Source: Bacillota bacterium | Lineage (GTDB): Bacteria > Bacillota > Bacilli > Alicyclobacillales > SLC66 | Reading direction: 5' to 3' | Assembly: GCA_021820825.1 (NCBI GenBank) | Contig: JAKADD010000041.1 | Span: forward strand, 1 to 11,518 | DNA length: 11,518 bases | Shown: positions 1 to 7,806 of the stretch, piece by piece | Position numbering within the stretch: the stretch's first letter is position 1 | How the letters are laid out: the number at the start of each line of letters is the position of its first letter | Translations under genes and position numbers: made by a program | Notes under the pieces: model-generated | What the model was told of the DNA's origin: nothing | The model's database searches: none | What the model saw: the letters and a program-made list of their open reading frames with translations, nothing else

Positions 1-990
1 AATCAAATTCCAGTGGCGTCCACACTGCTTGGTCTGGGCGGATTTCCGGCGCACGAAGAACTGTTTGTCGGTATGCTCGGAATGCATGGTTCGTACGCTG
101 CGAATCAGGCGATTACAAACTGCGATCTGCTGATCGCCATGGGCGTTCGGTTCGATGATCGGGTAACCGGTAAGTTGCAACGCTTTTCGCCGCATTCCAA
201 GAAAATTCATGTCGATATCGACCCTGCAGAAATCGGCAAGAATGTTCCGATTGACATCGCTGTGGTCGCCGATGTGGGGGTTGCCCTGCAGATGCTTCTC
301 CCGGATCGGCTGTCCGCTGACACCGAGGAGTGGCGAACGCAGATCGCTTCCTGGGAAGCGGAGTGGCCGCTGCGTTACAGGTCGCACGAAACGAGCCTGA
401 AACCGCAGGAGGTTATCGAACTCATCGCAGAGCGCACGCACGGCGAGGCGATCGTAACGACAGAGGTGGGTCAGCATCAGATGTGGGCTGCGCTGTTCTA
501 TCCATTTTCAGAGCCGCGCAAATTCGTCACATCGGGCGGCCTCGGCACCATGGGCTATGGATTTCCGGCGGCTTTGGGCGCGCAGGTTGCGCTGCCGGAC
601 GCCACGGTCGTCTGTATCGCGGGCGACGCGAGTTTTCAGATGAACATCCAGGAGTTGCAAACCATCGTCGATTATGCGTTGCCTGTCAAAGTGGCTGTGA
701 TCAACAATAAATTCCTTGGCATGGTAAGGCAATGGCAGCAGTTTTTCTATGATCGCCGCTATGCGGAAAGCCGCATCAGCTCTCCCGATTTCGTCAAGGT
801 GGCAACCGCTTACGGAGTGCTTGGACTGCGCGCCGCCACACTCACTGAAGCCAAAGCTGCGATTGAGCAGGCGTTCGCGCATGATGGTCCGGTTGTCATC
901 GACTTCATTGTGCAGGAAGAGGAAAACGTCTTTCCGATGGTTCCCCCAGGCAAAGGCACTGATGAGATGACGCTGGAATGGGAGGGCTAG
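1..990 (+). CDS. ilvB: Acetolactate synthase large subunit (5'-truncated by window edge)
   Basis: Catalytic, thiamine-diphosphate-dependent subunit of acetohydroxyacid synthase. It condenses pyruvate with pyruvate or 2-oxobutyrate, the first shared step of valine, leucine and isoleucine synthesis. The frame is open from base 1, and 329 C-terminal residues are present of a family length near 560-590, so the start lies outside the window. Visible signatures are the central-domain stretch LLGLGGFPAHEELFVGMLGM, then VRFDDRVTGK, and in the C-terminal TPP domain GDASFQMN (fragment residues 208-215) followed by NNKFLGMVRQWQQ. In the family the Asp of the GD motif and the first Asn of NNxxLGM hold the Mg-diphosphate. 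The protein ends EEENVFPMVPPGKGTDEM, typical of the family. The TAG stop lies 2 nt before the ilvN ATG, so the subunits are probably translationally coupled. The activity is well supported; only the edge truncation limits the call. Confidence 0.97.
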   Translation, partial: NQIPVASTLLGLGGFPAHEELFVGMLGMHGSYAANQAITNCDLLIAMGVRFDDRVTGKLQRFSPHSKKIHVDIDPAEIGKNVPIDIAVVADVGVALQMLLPDRLSADTEEWRTQIASWEAEWPLRYRSHETSLKPQEVIELIAERTHGEAIVTTEVGQHQMWAALFYPFSEPRKFVTSGGLGTMGYGFPAALGAQVALPDATVVCIAGDASFQMNIQELQTIVDYALPVKVAVINNKFLGMVRQWQQFFYDRRYAESRISSPDFVKVATAYGVLGLRAATLTEAKAAIEQAFAHDGPVVIDFIVQEEENVFPMVPPGKGTDEMTLEWEG

Positions 991-992
991 GA

Positions 993-1592
993 ATGGAACG
1001 GACGATTTCGGTGCTGGTCAACGACCGCCCCGGCGTGCTGGCGCGCATTGCCGGCATGTTCGCAAGGCGTGGTTTCAATATCGCCAGTATCACGGTCGGA
1101 ACAGCGGAAGAGGAGGGTCTCAGCCGCATGACGATCGTGAGTTTCGGCGATGACGCCATGGCTCTGCAAATCGTTTCCCAGTTGCAGAAGCTGATCGATG
1201 TGATCGAGGTTCACGATATATCCAAAGAACAGACTGTGAAACGCGAACTTGCTCTGGTGAAAGTGCACACCACCAAGACGACGAGACCCGAAATCGCACA
1301 TATTCTGGAACCTTTCCGCGTTTCTGTCGTGGATGTTGGGCATGCGTCATTGACCGTACAGGTCACGGGAGACGTGAAAAAAGTCGACGCCCTGATCGGT
1401 CTGCTACGGCCCTTTGGCGTGGCGGAGATCGCCCGTACGGGCGTGACCGCCCTGTTGCGGTCGGGTATCCTGGAAAGCGCCTCCGCGGGCGAGACGGCTC
1501 CCTTCCGTCCTTTGATTGAAACTGTCGCGCAAGACGCGCGCGACGATCTGCAAGATACTCGCGACAATCTATTTGAAACCGAAAGAGAGTGA
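993..1592 (+). CDS. ilvN: Acetolactate synthase small (regulatory) subunit
   Basis: Regulatory subunit that activates the large subunit and confers feedback inhibition by branched-chain amino acids (family knowledge). An N-terminal ACT domain covers about residues 3-75, opening ERTISVLVNDRPGVLARIAG and then RRGFNIASITVG. The second conserved domain covers about 80-157 and ends in the typical IARTGVTALLRSG. An in-frame ATG at 978 also exists, but GGAGGG at 981-986 lies 6 nt before the ATG at 993, and that start matches the family N-terminus, so 993 is chosen. The protein has 199 residues, against roughly 160-175 usually. The excess is a charged tail from about residue 158 (PFRPLIETVAQDARDDLQ, then DTRDNLFETERE) that is not recognisable as a domain. 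The gene is also called ilvH in some species. It sits between ilvB and ilvC with gaps of 2 and 9 nt. Confidence 0.95.
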   Translation: MERTISVLVNDRPGVLARIAGMFARRGFNIASITVGTAEEEGLSRMTIVSFGDDAMALQIVSQLQKLIDVIEVHDISKEQTVKRELALVKVHTTKTTRPEIAHILEPFRVSVVDVGHASLTVQVTGDVKKVDALIGLLRPFGVAEIARTGVTALLRSGILESASAGETAPFRPLIETVAQDARDDLQDTRDNLFETERE

Positions 1593-1601
1593 TACAGTTA
1601 A

Positions 1602-2588
1602 ATGAAAATGTATTATGAACATGACGCCGACCTGAATGTGCTTGCCGATAAGATTGTGGCGGTGATTGGCTATGGAAGTCAGGGCCACGCGCAGGCGCAG
1701 AATTTGCGTGAAAGCGGAGTGCGTGTGATCGTGGCCGGTCGCCCTGGGAAATCGGCGACGCAGGCGGAAGAAGACGGGTTTTCCGTGGTTTCTGTCGCTG
1801 AGGCGGCAAAGACCGCAGATATCCTGCAGATCCTGCTGCCTGACGAAACGCAGTCCAGGGTGTACCGCGAGGACATCGAGCCGCATCTGCGACCTGGTCA
1901 GACGCTGATGTTCTCGCACGGGTTTAACGTTCACTTTCGACAGATTGTCGCTCCGGACAGCGTCGATGTCGTACTGGTCGCCCCCAAAGGACCCGGTCAC
2001 CTGGTGCGCCGGGTGTATGAGTCTGGCGGCGGTGTGCCGTCGCTGGTCGCGATCCAGCAGGATGCGAGCGGCCGCGCGTTTGCCACTGCGCTCGCCTATG
2101 CCAAGGGGATCGGAAGCACCAAGGCGGGCGTTCTGGTCACAACATTCAAAGAAGAAACGGAAACCGATCTGTTTGGTGAACAGGCCGTGCTCTGCGGAGG
2201 AGTGGCAGACCTGATCAAAGCGGGTTTTGAAACACTGGTGGACGCCGGCTATCAGCCTGAAATCGCGTTTTTTGAATGTTGCCATGAAATGAAACTGATC
2301 GTCGACCTGATTTATGAGGGTGGACTGTCAAGAATGAACTACTCGATCAGCGATACGGCGGAGTTTGGCGGCTACAACGCAGGTCCGAAAATCGTCACGG
2401 ATGACACGCGCAAAGCCATGAAAGGGCTTCTCGACAACATCCAGAAGGGGGTCTTCGCACGCGACTGGATTCTCGAAAACCAGGCTGGCAGACCATCTTT
2501 CACCGCCATGCGTAGGCAGTCCGCTGAGCATCAGATTGAAACGGTTGGCAAAACATTGCGCGGCATGATGAATTTCATCGGAAAATAG
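1602..2588 (+). CDS. ilvC: Ketol-acid reductoisomerase, class I
   Basis: Converts 2-acetolactate or 2-aceto-2-hydroxybutyrate to the dihydroxy acid by Mg-dependent isomerisation and NAD(P)H reduction. At 328 residues it has the short class I length. The Rossmann motif [13 protein letters not shown] is at 23-35, and the cofactor-selecting loop [12 protein letters not shown] is at 44-55. This loop has the same short length as the Bacillus enzyme; R47 and S51 would contact the 2'-phosphate of NADPH, so NADPH preference is inferred. HGFNVHF (106-112) and [12 protein letters not shown] (126-137) are present. Expected metal ligands are D189 and E193 in ETDLFGEQ and E225 and E229 in FFECCHE; S250 of YSISD binds substrate. 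The ATG at 1602 aligns with the family N-terminus. Its ribosome binding site is weak (GAGAG at 1585-1589, 12 nt away), so coupling to ilvN may help initiation. Confidence 0.97.
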   Translation: MKMYYEHDADLNVLADKIVAVIGYGSQGHAQAQNLRESGVRVIVAGRPGKSATQAEEDGFSVVSVAEAAKTADILQILLPDETQSRVYREDIEPHLRPGQTLMFSHGFNVHFRQIVAPDSVDVVLVAPKGPGHLVRRVYESGGGVPSLVAIQQDASGRAFATALAYAKGIGSTKAGVLVTTFKEETETDLFGEQAVLCGGVADLIKAGFETLVDAGYQPEIAFFECCHEMKLIVDLIYEGGLSRMNYSISDTAEFGGYNAGPKIVTDDTRKAMKGLLDNIQKGVFARDWILENQAGRPSFTAMRRQSAEHQIETVGKTLRGMMNFIGK

Positions 2589-2604
2589 ACTTGAGGTGGA
2601 CAGG

Positions 2605-3672
2605 TTGACCCACAGAATCGCGGTGTTGCCGGGTGACGGAATCGGTCCTGAAGTCGTTCAGGCAGCAATCATGGTGATGCAGAGAGTAATTGATGAAAAC
2701 GGTATTTCCGCACAATTTTCGTCGCATCTGCTCGGCGGCGCCGCGCTTGACGCGACCGCTGTTCCATTTCCGGCGGAAACGGAAGCGGCTGTCAAAGCGG
2801 CCGACGCGGTCCTGCTGGGCGCCGTTGGCGGACCCCGCTGGGATGTGGGTCCGGGTCACTTGCGCCCCGAGGCGGGACTGCTGGCCTTGCGCAAAGCGCT
2901 CGGGGTATATGCCAATCTGCGACCGGTAAAAGCGTTCCCGCAACTCATAGCCGCCTCGCCGCTGCGCTCGGAGATCGCCTCGGGCGTTGACGTGATGATT
3001 GTACGGGAACTCACCGGCGGCGTGTATTTTGGCAGACGCGAGCGGGGTGAACTGGCGGGCGGTGAACGGTATGCCTACGACACAATGTACTACGCGGAAG
3101 GCGAGATCCGGCGGGTCGTGGCGCGGGCGTTTGCAGCCGCATCCTTGCGGCGGGGAAAGCTGACGTCAGTCGACAAGGCCAATGTTCTTGACAGTTCGCG
3201 GTTGTGGCGCGAGGTCGTTCAATCCATGCAGGGGGAATACCCGGATGTCAAAGTGGAGCATCTGCTTGTCGATGCGTGCGCCATGCATCTGGTGACGAGG
3301 CCGCAGTCCTTTGATGTGATCGTAACTGAGAATTTGTTTGGCGACATTCTGAGTGATGAAGCGGCAGTGTTGACGGGCTCTATCGGCATGTTGCCGTCCG
3401 CCAGCCTTGGCGACGGGGCGGGCCTGTACGAACCGATTCACGGCTCAGCTCCGGACATTGCGGGCCAGGGGCTTGCAAATCCTCTGGGAACAATCATGTC
3501 GTGCGCCCTGCTGCTTCGTTATTCACTGCATGAAGAGGCGGCCGCTGCGCAGATTGAGCGCGCTGTCGAACAGGCGCTTGCGCAGGGAGCGCGGACCAAA
3601 GATCTGGCCCGCAGTGGGGAAACGGTGTTGACGACTGCGCAGATGACTGAGGCGGTGCTTTCACACCTGTAG
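2605..3672 (+). CDS. leuB: 3-isopropylmalate dehydrogenase
   Basis: Oxidatively decarboxylates 3-isopropylmalate to 2-oxoisocaproate with NAD+ in the leucine branch. From the TTG at 2605 the product has 355 residues, normal for the family. Motifs in order: RIAVLPGDGIGPEV at the N-terminus, LRKALGVYANLRP (95-107), VRELTGGVYFG (133-143), DKANVLDSSRLWREV with the catalytic Lys at 191, D223 in VDACAM, GDILSDEA with metal-binding D247 and D251, and HGSAPDIAGQGLANP (279-293), the adenine-binding loop of NAD enzymes. A GTG at 2596 would add three residues, but it overlaps the good site GAGGTGG (2593-2599), which lies 5 nt before the TTG. TTG is therefore preferred. Only a short gap separates it from ilvC; leuA, which often lies between them, is absent. 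It is the last gene of the operon. Confidence 0.95.
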   Translation: MTHRIAVLPGDGIGPEVVQAAIMVMQRVIDENGISAQFSSHLLGGAALDATAVPFPAETEAAVKAADAVLLGAVGGPRWDVGPGHLRPEAGLLALRKALGVYANLRPVKAFPQLIAASPLRSEIASGVDVMIVRELTGGVYFGRRERGELAGGERYAYDTMYYAEGEIRRVVARAFAAASLRRGKLTSVDKANVLDSSRLWREVVQSMQGEYPDVKVEHLLVDACAMHLVTRPQSFDVIVTENLFGDILSDEAAVLTGSIGMLPSASLGDGAGLYEPIHGSAPDIAGQGLANPLGTIMSCALLLRYSLHEEAAAAQIERAVEQALAQGARTKDLARSGETVLTTAQMTEAVLSHL

Positions 3673-3675
3673 TCG

Positions 3676-3701
3676 AACCAGACAGGTTAACCTGTCTGGT
3701 T
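3676..3701. repeat. Perfect 26-bp palindrome after leuB
   Basis: The half-site AACCAGACAGGTT (3676-3688) is followed without a spacer by its exact reverse complement (3689-3701), starting 4 nt after the leuB stop. As RNA it would fold into an 11-bp stem with a UUAA loop on either strand. No T-tract follows on either strand, so it is not a standard intrinsic terminator. It may stabilise the leuB mRNA 3' end, assist the adjacent terminator, stop transcripts from the opposing gene, or be a dimer-binding operator. The symmetry is directly seen; the function is inference. Confidence 0.8.
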
Positions 3702-3704
3702 AAC

Positions 3705-3775
3705 GCCTAGCAATGAGTGGTATACTATATTTGACGCATTCTATAGTATGCCCGCCCATTGCTGGGTATTTTTTT
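3705..3775 (+). terminator. Intrinsic terminator of the ilvBNC-leuB operon
   Basis: A long two-part stem is followed by seven T residues (3769-3775). The outer stem CCTAGCAATG (3706-3715) pairs with CATTGCTGGG (3757-3766) with one G-T wobble. After a small internal loop, GGTATACTATA (3719-3729) pairs with TATAGTATGCC (3742-3752), also with one wobble, leaving a 12-nt loop. The T-tract is on the plus strand only, so termination is predicted for the leuB side. A competing 6-bp pairing, GCCCGC (3750-3755) with GCGGGC (3776-3781), overlaps it. Confidence 0.75.
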
Positions 3776-3785
3776 GCGGGCGCTT

Positions 3786-4277
3786 TCAGGAACGGGTAAA
3801 CAACAGCATGATGCCCCCTGCCAACAGGGAGACCGCATAGCTGAGCGCCATCCGTACAAAAGTCAGACGGATGCCGAAAAAGGGGAATTCAGAGGCGCTG
3901 CGAGGAATGCTGATCAACATCCAGGACGTTGTGAACGCCATCACGGAAGGCAGACTGGCCCGTGCGGTGAGCATGGCGGCTGCCAGCGGGTAGACGCCCC
4001 AACGCGATCCGGTTCCGAGTGAGCCCAGCAACGTTGCCAGAAGCACGCCGCGAAACCCGTTTTGTGCGCCAAACAGCCTGTAAAGCAAATGGCGATCAAT
4101 AGAACGTTCGAGCAGTCCGGCGATGAGCATGGAAACGGCCATCCAGGGAAATGCTTTGGTAAACATGAGCCAGGCGCTTTGCACACCGTGCAACGCCAGG
4201 GTTGGGTTGCGCCAGAAGAGCGTCAGATAAATGCCCGTTACGATAAAACTGAGTCCTACTAGAATCTGATCATTCAT
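3786..4277 (-). CDS. Small membrane protein, half-size ArsP_1/DUF318-like permease
   Basis: A 163-residue, very hydrophobic protein. Likely membrane segments are at about residues 5-22, 42-56, 76-90, 94-122 and 141-160. The stretch GFRGVLLATLLGSLGTGSR, then WGVYPLAAAMLTARASLPSV and the C-terminal helix RMALSYAVSLLAGGIMLL follow the pattern of COG0701/ArsP_1 permeases (GxLLGALLPFCSCGxxPLxxxLLxxG). Here the segment is TGSRWG, with no cysteine anywhere, so thiol- or metalloid-based transport is not supported. Typical ArsP_1 proteins are about twice this length, so it may act as a homodimer or with another half. The chosen ATG at 4277 follows GCAGGAGCGG by about 8 nt; the longer upstream frame is not membrane-like. 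It is transcribed away from the helicase gene. Substrate unknown; family placement is from remembered patterns only. Confidence 0.6.
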   Translation of the reverse strand: MNDQILVGLSFIVTGIYLTLFWRNPTLALHGVQSAWLMFTKAFPWMAVSMLIAGLLERSIDRHLLYRLFGAQNGFRGVLLATLLGSLGTGSRWGVYPLAAAMLTARASLPSVMAFTTSWMLISIPRSASEFPFFGIRLTFVRMALSYAVSLLAGGIMLLFTRS

Positions 4278-4398
4278 TAAGGTTCCGCTCCTGCAGATTG
4301 GACGTGCCCCCACGGATCGCGGCGGTTGCTCGTACACATTTCGTAGGATTATATGACTTAGAATGTACAATCATGTGACTGTAAGGGGTGATGAATGA
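4278..4398. promoter_or_regulatory. Divergent promoter region between permease-like gene and helicase operon
   Basis: This 121-bp gap must hold the starts of both divergent transcripts. On the minus strand a perfect TATAAT (complement of 4348-4353) would place a start near 4341, but the -35 position (ACATGA) is poor. On the plus strand TAGAAT (4359-4364) is a possible -10, also without a clear -35. The helicase ribosome binding site AAGGGGTG (4383-4390) lies 8 nt before its GTG. Neither promoter is certain, and the two -10 boxes lie close enough that the polymerases may interfere. Confidence 0.35.
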
Positions 4399-6093
4399 GT
4401 GGACTTGCAGACGCGTCCAGTCATTGTGCAAATGGACGGCTCAATCCTGCTTGACATTCACAATGAACGGGCGGACGACGCCCGTCTCATGCTGGCCAAG
4501 TTTGCGGAACTTGAGAAGAGTCCCGACCATTTTCACACCTACCGCGTCACGGCCCTGTCGCTCTGGAACGCTGCGGCGGCAGGCCACGATTCTGTGGAAA
4601 TCCTTGAGCAATTGCGCCAATTGAGCCGCTATGAAGTTCCTTCATCCATCGCCCGTTTTATCAGGGAGACCATGGACCGGTATGGCATTCTGGAACTGCG
4701 GCGCGGCGAAGAGGGGCTTATTCTCGCTGCTGCGGATGAAATGACGTTGCTGGAGATTATCCATCACAAGTCTATTGTTCCCCTGGTGCGCAGGATGCTT
4801 TCCGCGACAGAGGTTGAGGTGCCCCTGCTCTCGCGGGGAACCGTCAAGGTGGCGCTGACGAAACTGGGCTACCCGGTGAAAGACCTGGCCGGATACACGG
4901 AGGGAACGCGCCTATCCTTTCAGATCGTGTCCATGCTGCCTGATGGAAGGTCTTTTTCTCTGCGTCACTATCAGTTGCAGGCGGCGGACGCGTTTCATCA
5001 GGGCGGCGGCCTGGCAGGTGGTTCAGGCGTGTTGACGTTGCCCTGCGGCGCAGGAAAAACGATCATCGGTCTGCGCGCCATGGAGTTGCTGCAAACATCC
5101 ACACTGATTTTGGCGGCCAACATCACGGCTGCACGGCAGTGGATCCGCGAACTGCTGGAAAAGACGACACTGCAGCAAGATCAGGTGGCTGAGTACAGCG
5201 GCGAACACAAAGATACGGCGCAGGTCACCATCGCGACCTATCAGATTCTTAGCTATCGACCACGGGGCAAGGACGAATTTCCTCATTTGTCGCTGCTGTC
5301 TGGACACAACTGGGGGCTGATCATTTATGACGAAGTGCATCTGCTTCCCGCCCCGGTGTTTCGCATCACGGCCGAGATTCAGGCGCGCCGCCGCCTTGGG
5401 CTGACCGCCACGCTTGTCCGCGAGGATGGCCGGGAGGACGAGGTTTTTTCGCTCATCGGACCGAAAAAATTCGATGCGCCATGGAAAGAACTTGAGGCGG
5501 AAGGCTGGATTGCCACGGCGCTTTGCATGGAGGTCCGGATCGAACTGTCGGACGAGGAACGTCGCCATTACGCCGTCGCGGAACAGCGGGAAAAGGCTCG
5601 TATCGCCGCCGAGGCGTCCGCCAAAGAAGAGGCCGTCATGATACTGCTGGAGCGTCACGCCGGTGAACTGATACTCGTCATTGGCCAGTATCTCGACCAA
5701 CTGAAGAAAATCGCGGCGCGCACAAATGCGCCTCTCATCACGGGCGCCATGCGCCAGCAGGAGAGGGAACGGCTGTATCAGGCGTTTCGGGTGGGAGAAA
5801 TTTCAACGCTGATCGTTTCTAAAGTGGCTAACTTCTCCGTCGACCTGCCGGATGCGAGCGTTGCCATTCAGGTGTCCGGGGCGTTCGGTTCCAGGCAGGA
5901 GGAAGCGCAAAGGCTAGGCCGGATCATGCGTCCGAAGGAGGAGGGAATGTACGCGCATTTCTACACCATTGTGGCGAAGGAAACAAAAGATCAGGAGTTT
6001 GCCTTGAGCCGTCAACGATTTTTAACGGAACAGGGTTATGAATACGAAATTGCCGATCTGGAAGAATTGCGTTCAGGGGAGATGACTGTCTAG
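4399..6093 (+). CDS. XPB/Ssl2-type superfamily 2 DNA helicase
   Basis: Predicted ATP-dependent 3'-5' DNA translocase of the XPB family (564 residues). Residues about 7-161 form an accessory domain beginning VIVQMDGSILLDI, resembling the 'XPB/Ssl2-like helicase conserved domain' (Helicase_C_3). The Q-like motif RHYQLQAADAF (189-199) precedes Walker A PCGAGKT (215-221). Motif II is DEVH (311-314) in IIYDEVHLLPAPVFR, motif III is LTATLV, and the XPB-specific RED motif is at 341-343, followed by GPKKFDAPWKELEAEGWIA. The second RecA domain contains SKVANFSVDLPDA and motif VI QRLGRIMRPK (504-513). The start is GTG 4399, set by AAGGGGTG 8 nt upstream; nearby ATGs are out of frame. Eukaryotic and archaeal XPB act in nucleotide excision repair, and archaeal XPB pairs with the nuclease Bax1; the bacterial role is less clear. 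The partner gene begins directly after the stop codon. Confidence 0.92.
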   Translation: MDLQTRPVIVQMDGSILLDIHNERADDARLMLAKFAELEKSPDHFHTYRVTALSLWNAAAAGHDSVEILEQLRQLSRYEVPSSIARFIRETMDRYGILELRRGEEGLILAAADEMTLLEIIHHKSIVPLVRRMLSATEVEVPLLSRGTVKVALTKLGYPVKDLAGYTEGTRLSFQIVSMLPDGRSFSLRHYQLQAADAFHQGGGLAGGSGVLTLPCGAGKTIIGLRAMELLQTSTLILAANITAARQWIRELLEKTTLQQDQVAEYSGEHKDTAQVTIATYQILSYRPRGKDEFPHLSLLSGHNWGLIIYDEVHLLPAPVFRITAEIQARRRLGLTATLVREDGREDEVFSLIGPKKFDAPWKELEAEGWIATALCMEVRIELSDEERRHYAVAEQREKARIAAEASAKEEAVMILLERHAGELILVIGQYLDQLKKIAARTNAPLITGAMRQQERERLYQAFRVGEISTLIVSKVANFSVDLPDASVAIQVSGAFGSRQEEAQRLGRIMRPKEEGMYAHFYTIVAKETKDQEFALSRQRFLTEQGYEYEIADLEELRSGEMTV

Positions 6094-7806
6094 TTGCGTC
6101 TGGATTATACGTTACTTTCACTCACACCCAAGCAATTGCGCGCACTGGACGCTATGCTGGGCGGCCATGGGGGCGAACCTGTGGAGGAACCCGCCGCCAA
6201 AAAAGATGCGCTTGTCTTTAGTATTGCGGAACGTCTCGCAACCGAAGAAGGCTTTCGTATCGTATGGCGTAGCCTGAAGGAGTCTGAGCAGTCTGTTTTC
6301 ATCACTGCGCTCCTTGAGATGCGCAGTGACGGGTTCTCGATCGGCATTGCCAAGTCGCGGTTACTGCAGGCGCTGCCGTCATACCAGAGCGCGGTCGAAG
6401 ACCCCGCGCCGGCTCTTCTGCGTCTTGTCGCTGTAGGAATTCTTGCGCATACGCAGATCTGGTACATCGGCGACGGCTATGAATTGCCTGACGCCCTTCA
6501 CGCTGTGTCCTATCGCGTGATCTGCGAGAACCTGAGCATGGCAGTTTCCGTTTCGCCGTCAGAAGTGCAGATTGCATCGAGCGGAACTCGGGCATTTTTG
6601 CGTGATCTGACCCGCTTTGTGTGTTATGTGACAAAAAATGAAGTGTCTCTCACGAAAGCAAGCGTTATTTACAAGCGGGAAATCCCCAAGCTTATGTCCT
6701 GCCTGCGCAGGGCGGACAGTCCGGCGTCCGTGTCGGGAGGCCCGTGGGATGGAGTGCAGGTCGCGGTATTCCTGGTCGTTCGCATCCTTGAGCAGATGAG
6801 TGTGATTTCGCTCGAAAGCGGCTCCATCAAATTGCGCGGGCAGCAGCTGCGGGCATTTTTGATGCTGTCTGACGTTGAACTGGTCGGGGAGGTATTTGCG
6901 CTTACACGAAATGTACTGAGTATTGGACATCGTCATGCGGTGGGCATCCTCTATGAATGGCTAGCCAGTTCGTCGCGCGCGGACTGGACGCCCGTCTGGT
7001 GTCTGGCGGACGCTCTCGGGGGAGACGCGGAACGAGCATCCAGCGCCCTGGAGCAGTCAATCGCCGTTTTTTTGCAGATGGCTGGTCTCTGTGGATTGCT
7101 TGAGATCGGTACGCATGAAGAACACGGTTTTGTGGTCAGAGCGGGCAGTGTGGCACAGCGTACGGGGCGCATGGAGTTGATCGTGCAGCCCAATATGGAT
7201 GTGCTGATTTCGGAAGACGCGCCTGCGATCATGCACTATCTGGCGGGACAATTGGGCGAATTGCAGCAGGCTGATGAGATGTCGGTGTACCGGATTACGC
7301 GCGCATCCATGCTGTTGCTCATGGAGCGCGGCTGGAAATATGAAGATCTGGTGCGGGCGCTGACCGAATTCAGTCACGCGTCGGTGGCGCAGAGTGTGTT
7401 GCGCACTGTGCGCGATTGGGTCAGCGCCTATGACAAGGCGGTGATTTGGGATGCGATGCTGGTGCGCTTTCAAACTCCGACCCTTCAGACTGCGTTTGTA
7501 CAGGACCCGCGTTCAGCCAGATGCGTGGTCGAAACGGTCGGTGATCTGGCTGTGATTGTGAAGCGCAATTCTGAAAAACTGACGCGCGAGATACTGTCTG
7601 ATCTTGGCGCGCCGCCGCCCCGTAACGTGCGCATCCCAACCGCCGATCTGACCGGCGCGTCGCCTGGGATGGAGGCGCGCAAACGGACGGGCGGGAAGGG
7701 TCTGAGCAAGGCGAATTCCGTGTTGTTGAATCAGTTGACGGGCCGCGAATTGCTGGATTTTGTCGTTGCGTGTTTACGGGGAGAGACCTCGGAGGCTTCG
7801 TTATAG
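6094..7806 (+). CDS. Helicase-associated partner protein with XPB/Ssl2-like accessory domain
   Basis: A 570-residue soluble protein whose TTG start touches the helicase TAG stop, so the two are almost certainly co-translated. A GGGGAGA site (6076-6082) lies 11 nt upstream. Residues about 361-507 repeat the fold pattern of the helicase N-terminus: ELIVQPNMDVLISEDAP here against PVIVQMDGSILLDIHNE there, then YRITRASMLLLMERGWKYED against YRVTALSLWNAAAAGHDSVE, each followed by a similar run of helices and a short strand near DLAVIVKRN. Residues 1-350 are mostly helical with no motif I recognise; no nuclease, ATPase or zinc-binding signature is visible. The C-terminus (508-570) has a basic, low-complexity linker and a last helix. 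Such proteins are usually annotated 'helicase-associated domain-containing'. It probably binds the helicase or DNA; a catalytic role is not supported. Confidence 0.8.
   Translation: MRLDYTLLSLTPKQLRALDAMLGGHGGEPVEEPAAKKDALVFSIAERLATEEGFRIVWRSLKESEQSVFITALLEMRSDGFSIGIAKSRLLQALPSYQSAVEDPAPALLRLVAVGILAHTQIWYIGDGYELPDALHAVSYRVICENLSMAVSVSPSEVQIASSGTRAFLRDLTRFVCYVTKNEVSLTKASVIYKREIPKLMSCLRRADSPASVSGGPWDGVQVAVFLVVRILEQMSVISLESGSIKLRGQQLRAFLMLSDVELVGEVFALTRNVLSIGHRHAVGILYEWLASSSRADWTPVWCLADALGGDAERASSALEQSIAVFLQMAGLCGLLEIGTHEEHGFVVRAGSVAQRTGRMELIVQPNMDVLISEDAPAIMHYLAGQLGELQQADEMSVYRITRASMLLLMERGWKYEDLVRALTEFSHASVAQSVLRTVRDWVSAYDKAVIWDAMLVRFQTPTLQTAFVQDPRSARCVVETVGDLAVIVKRNSEKLTREILSDLGAPPPRNVRIPTADLTGASPGMEARKRTGGKGLSKANSVLLNQLTGRELLDFVVACLRGETSEASL

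Noticed and set aside
508..882. Long minus-strand open frames opposite ilvB, ilvC, leuB and cwlD.
   Set aside because: They are antisense shadows of conserved genes, composed of biased codons with no family signature, no ribosome binding sites and no independent promoters.
1734..1770. Possible NADH-specific ketol-acid reductoisomerase because the cofactor loop looks short.
   Set aside because: The loop is the same length as in the Bacillus enzyme and keeps the Arg and Ser expected to bind the NADPH phosphate, so there is no evidence for a switch.
4348..4364. Full sigma-A promoters for the permease-like gene and the helicase operon.
   Set aside because: Good -10 boxes are present on both strands, but neither has an acceptable -35 at 16-18 bp, so only a general regulatory region is reported.
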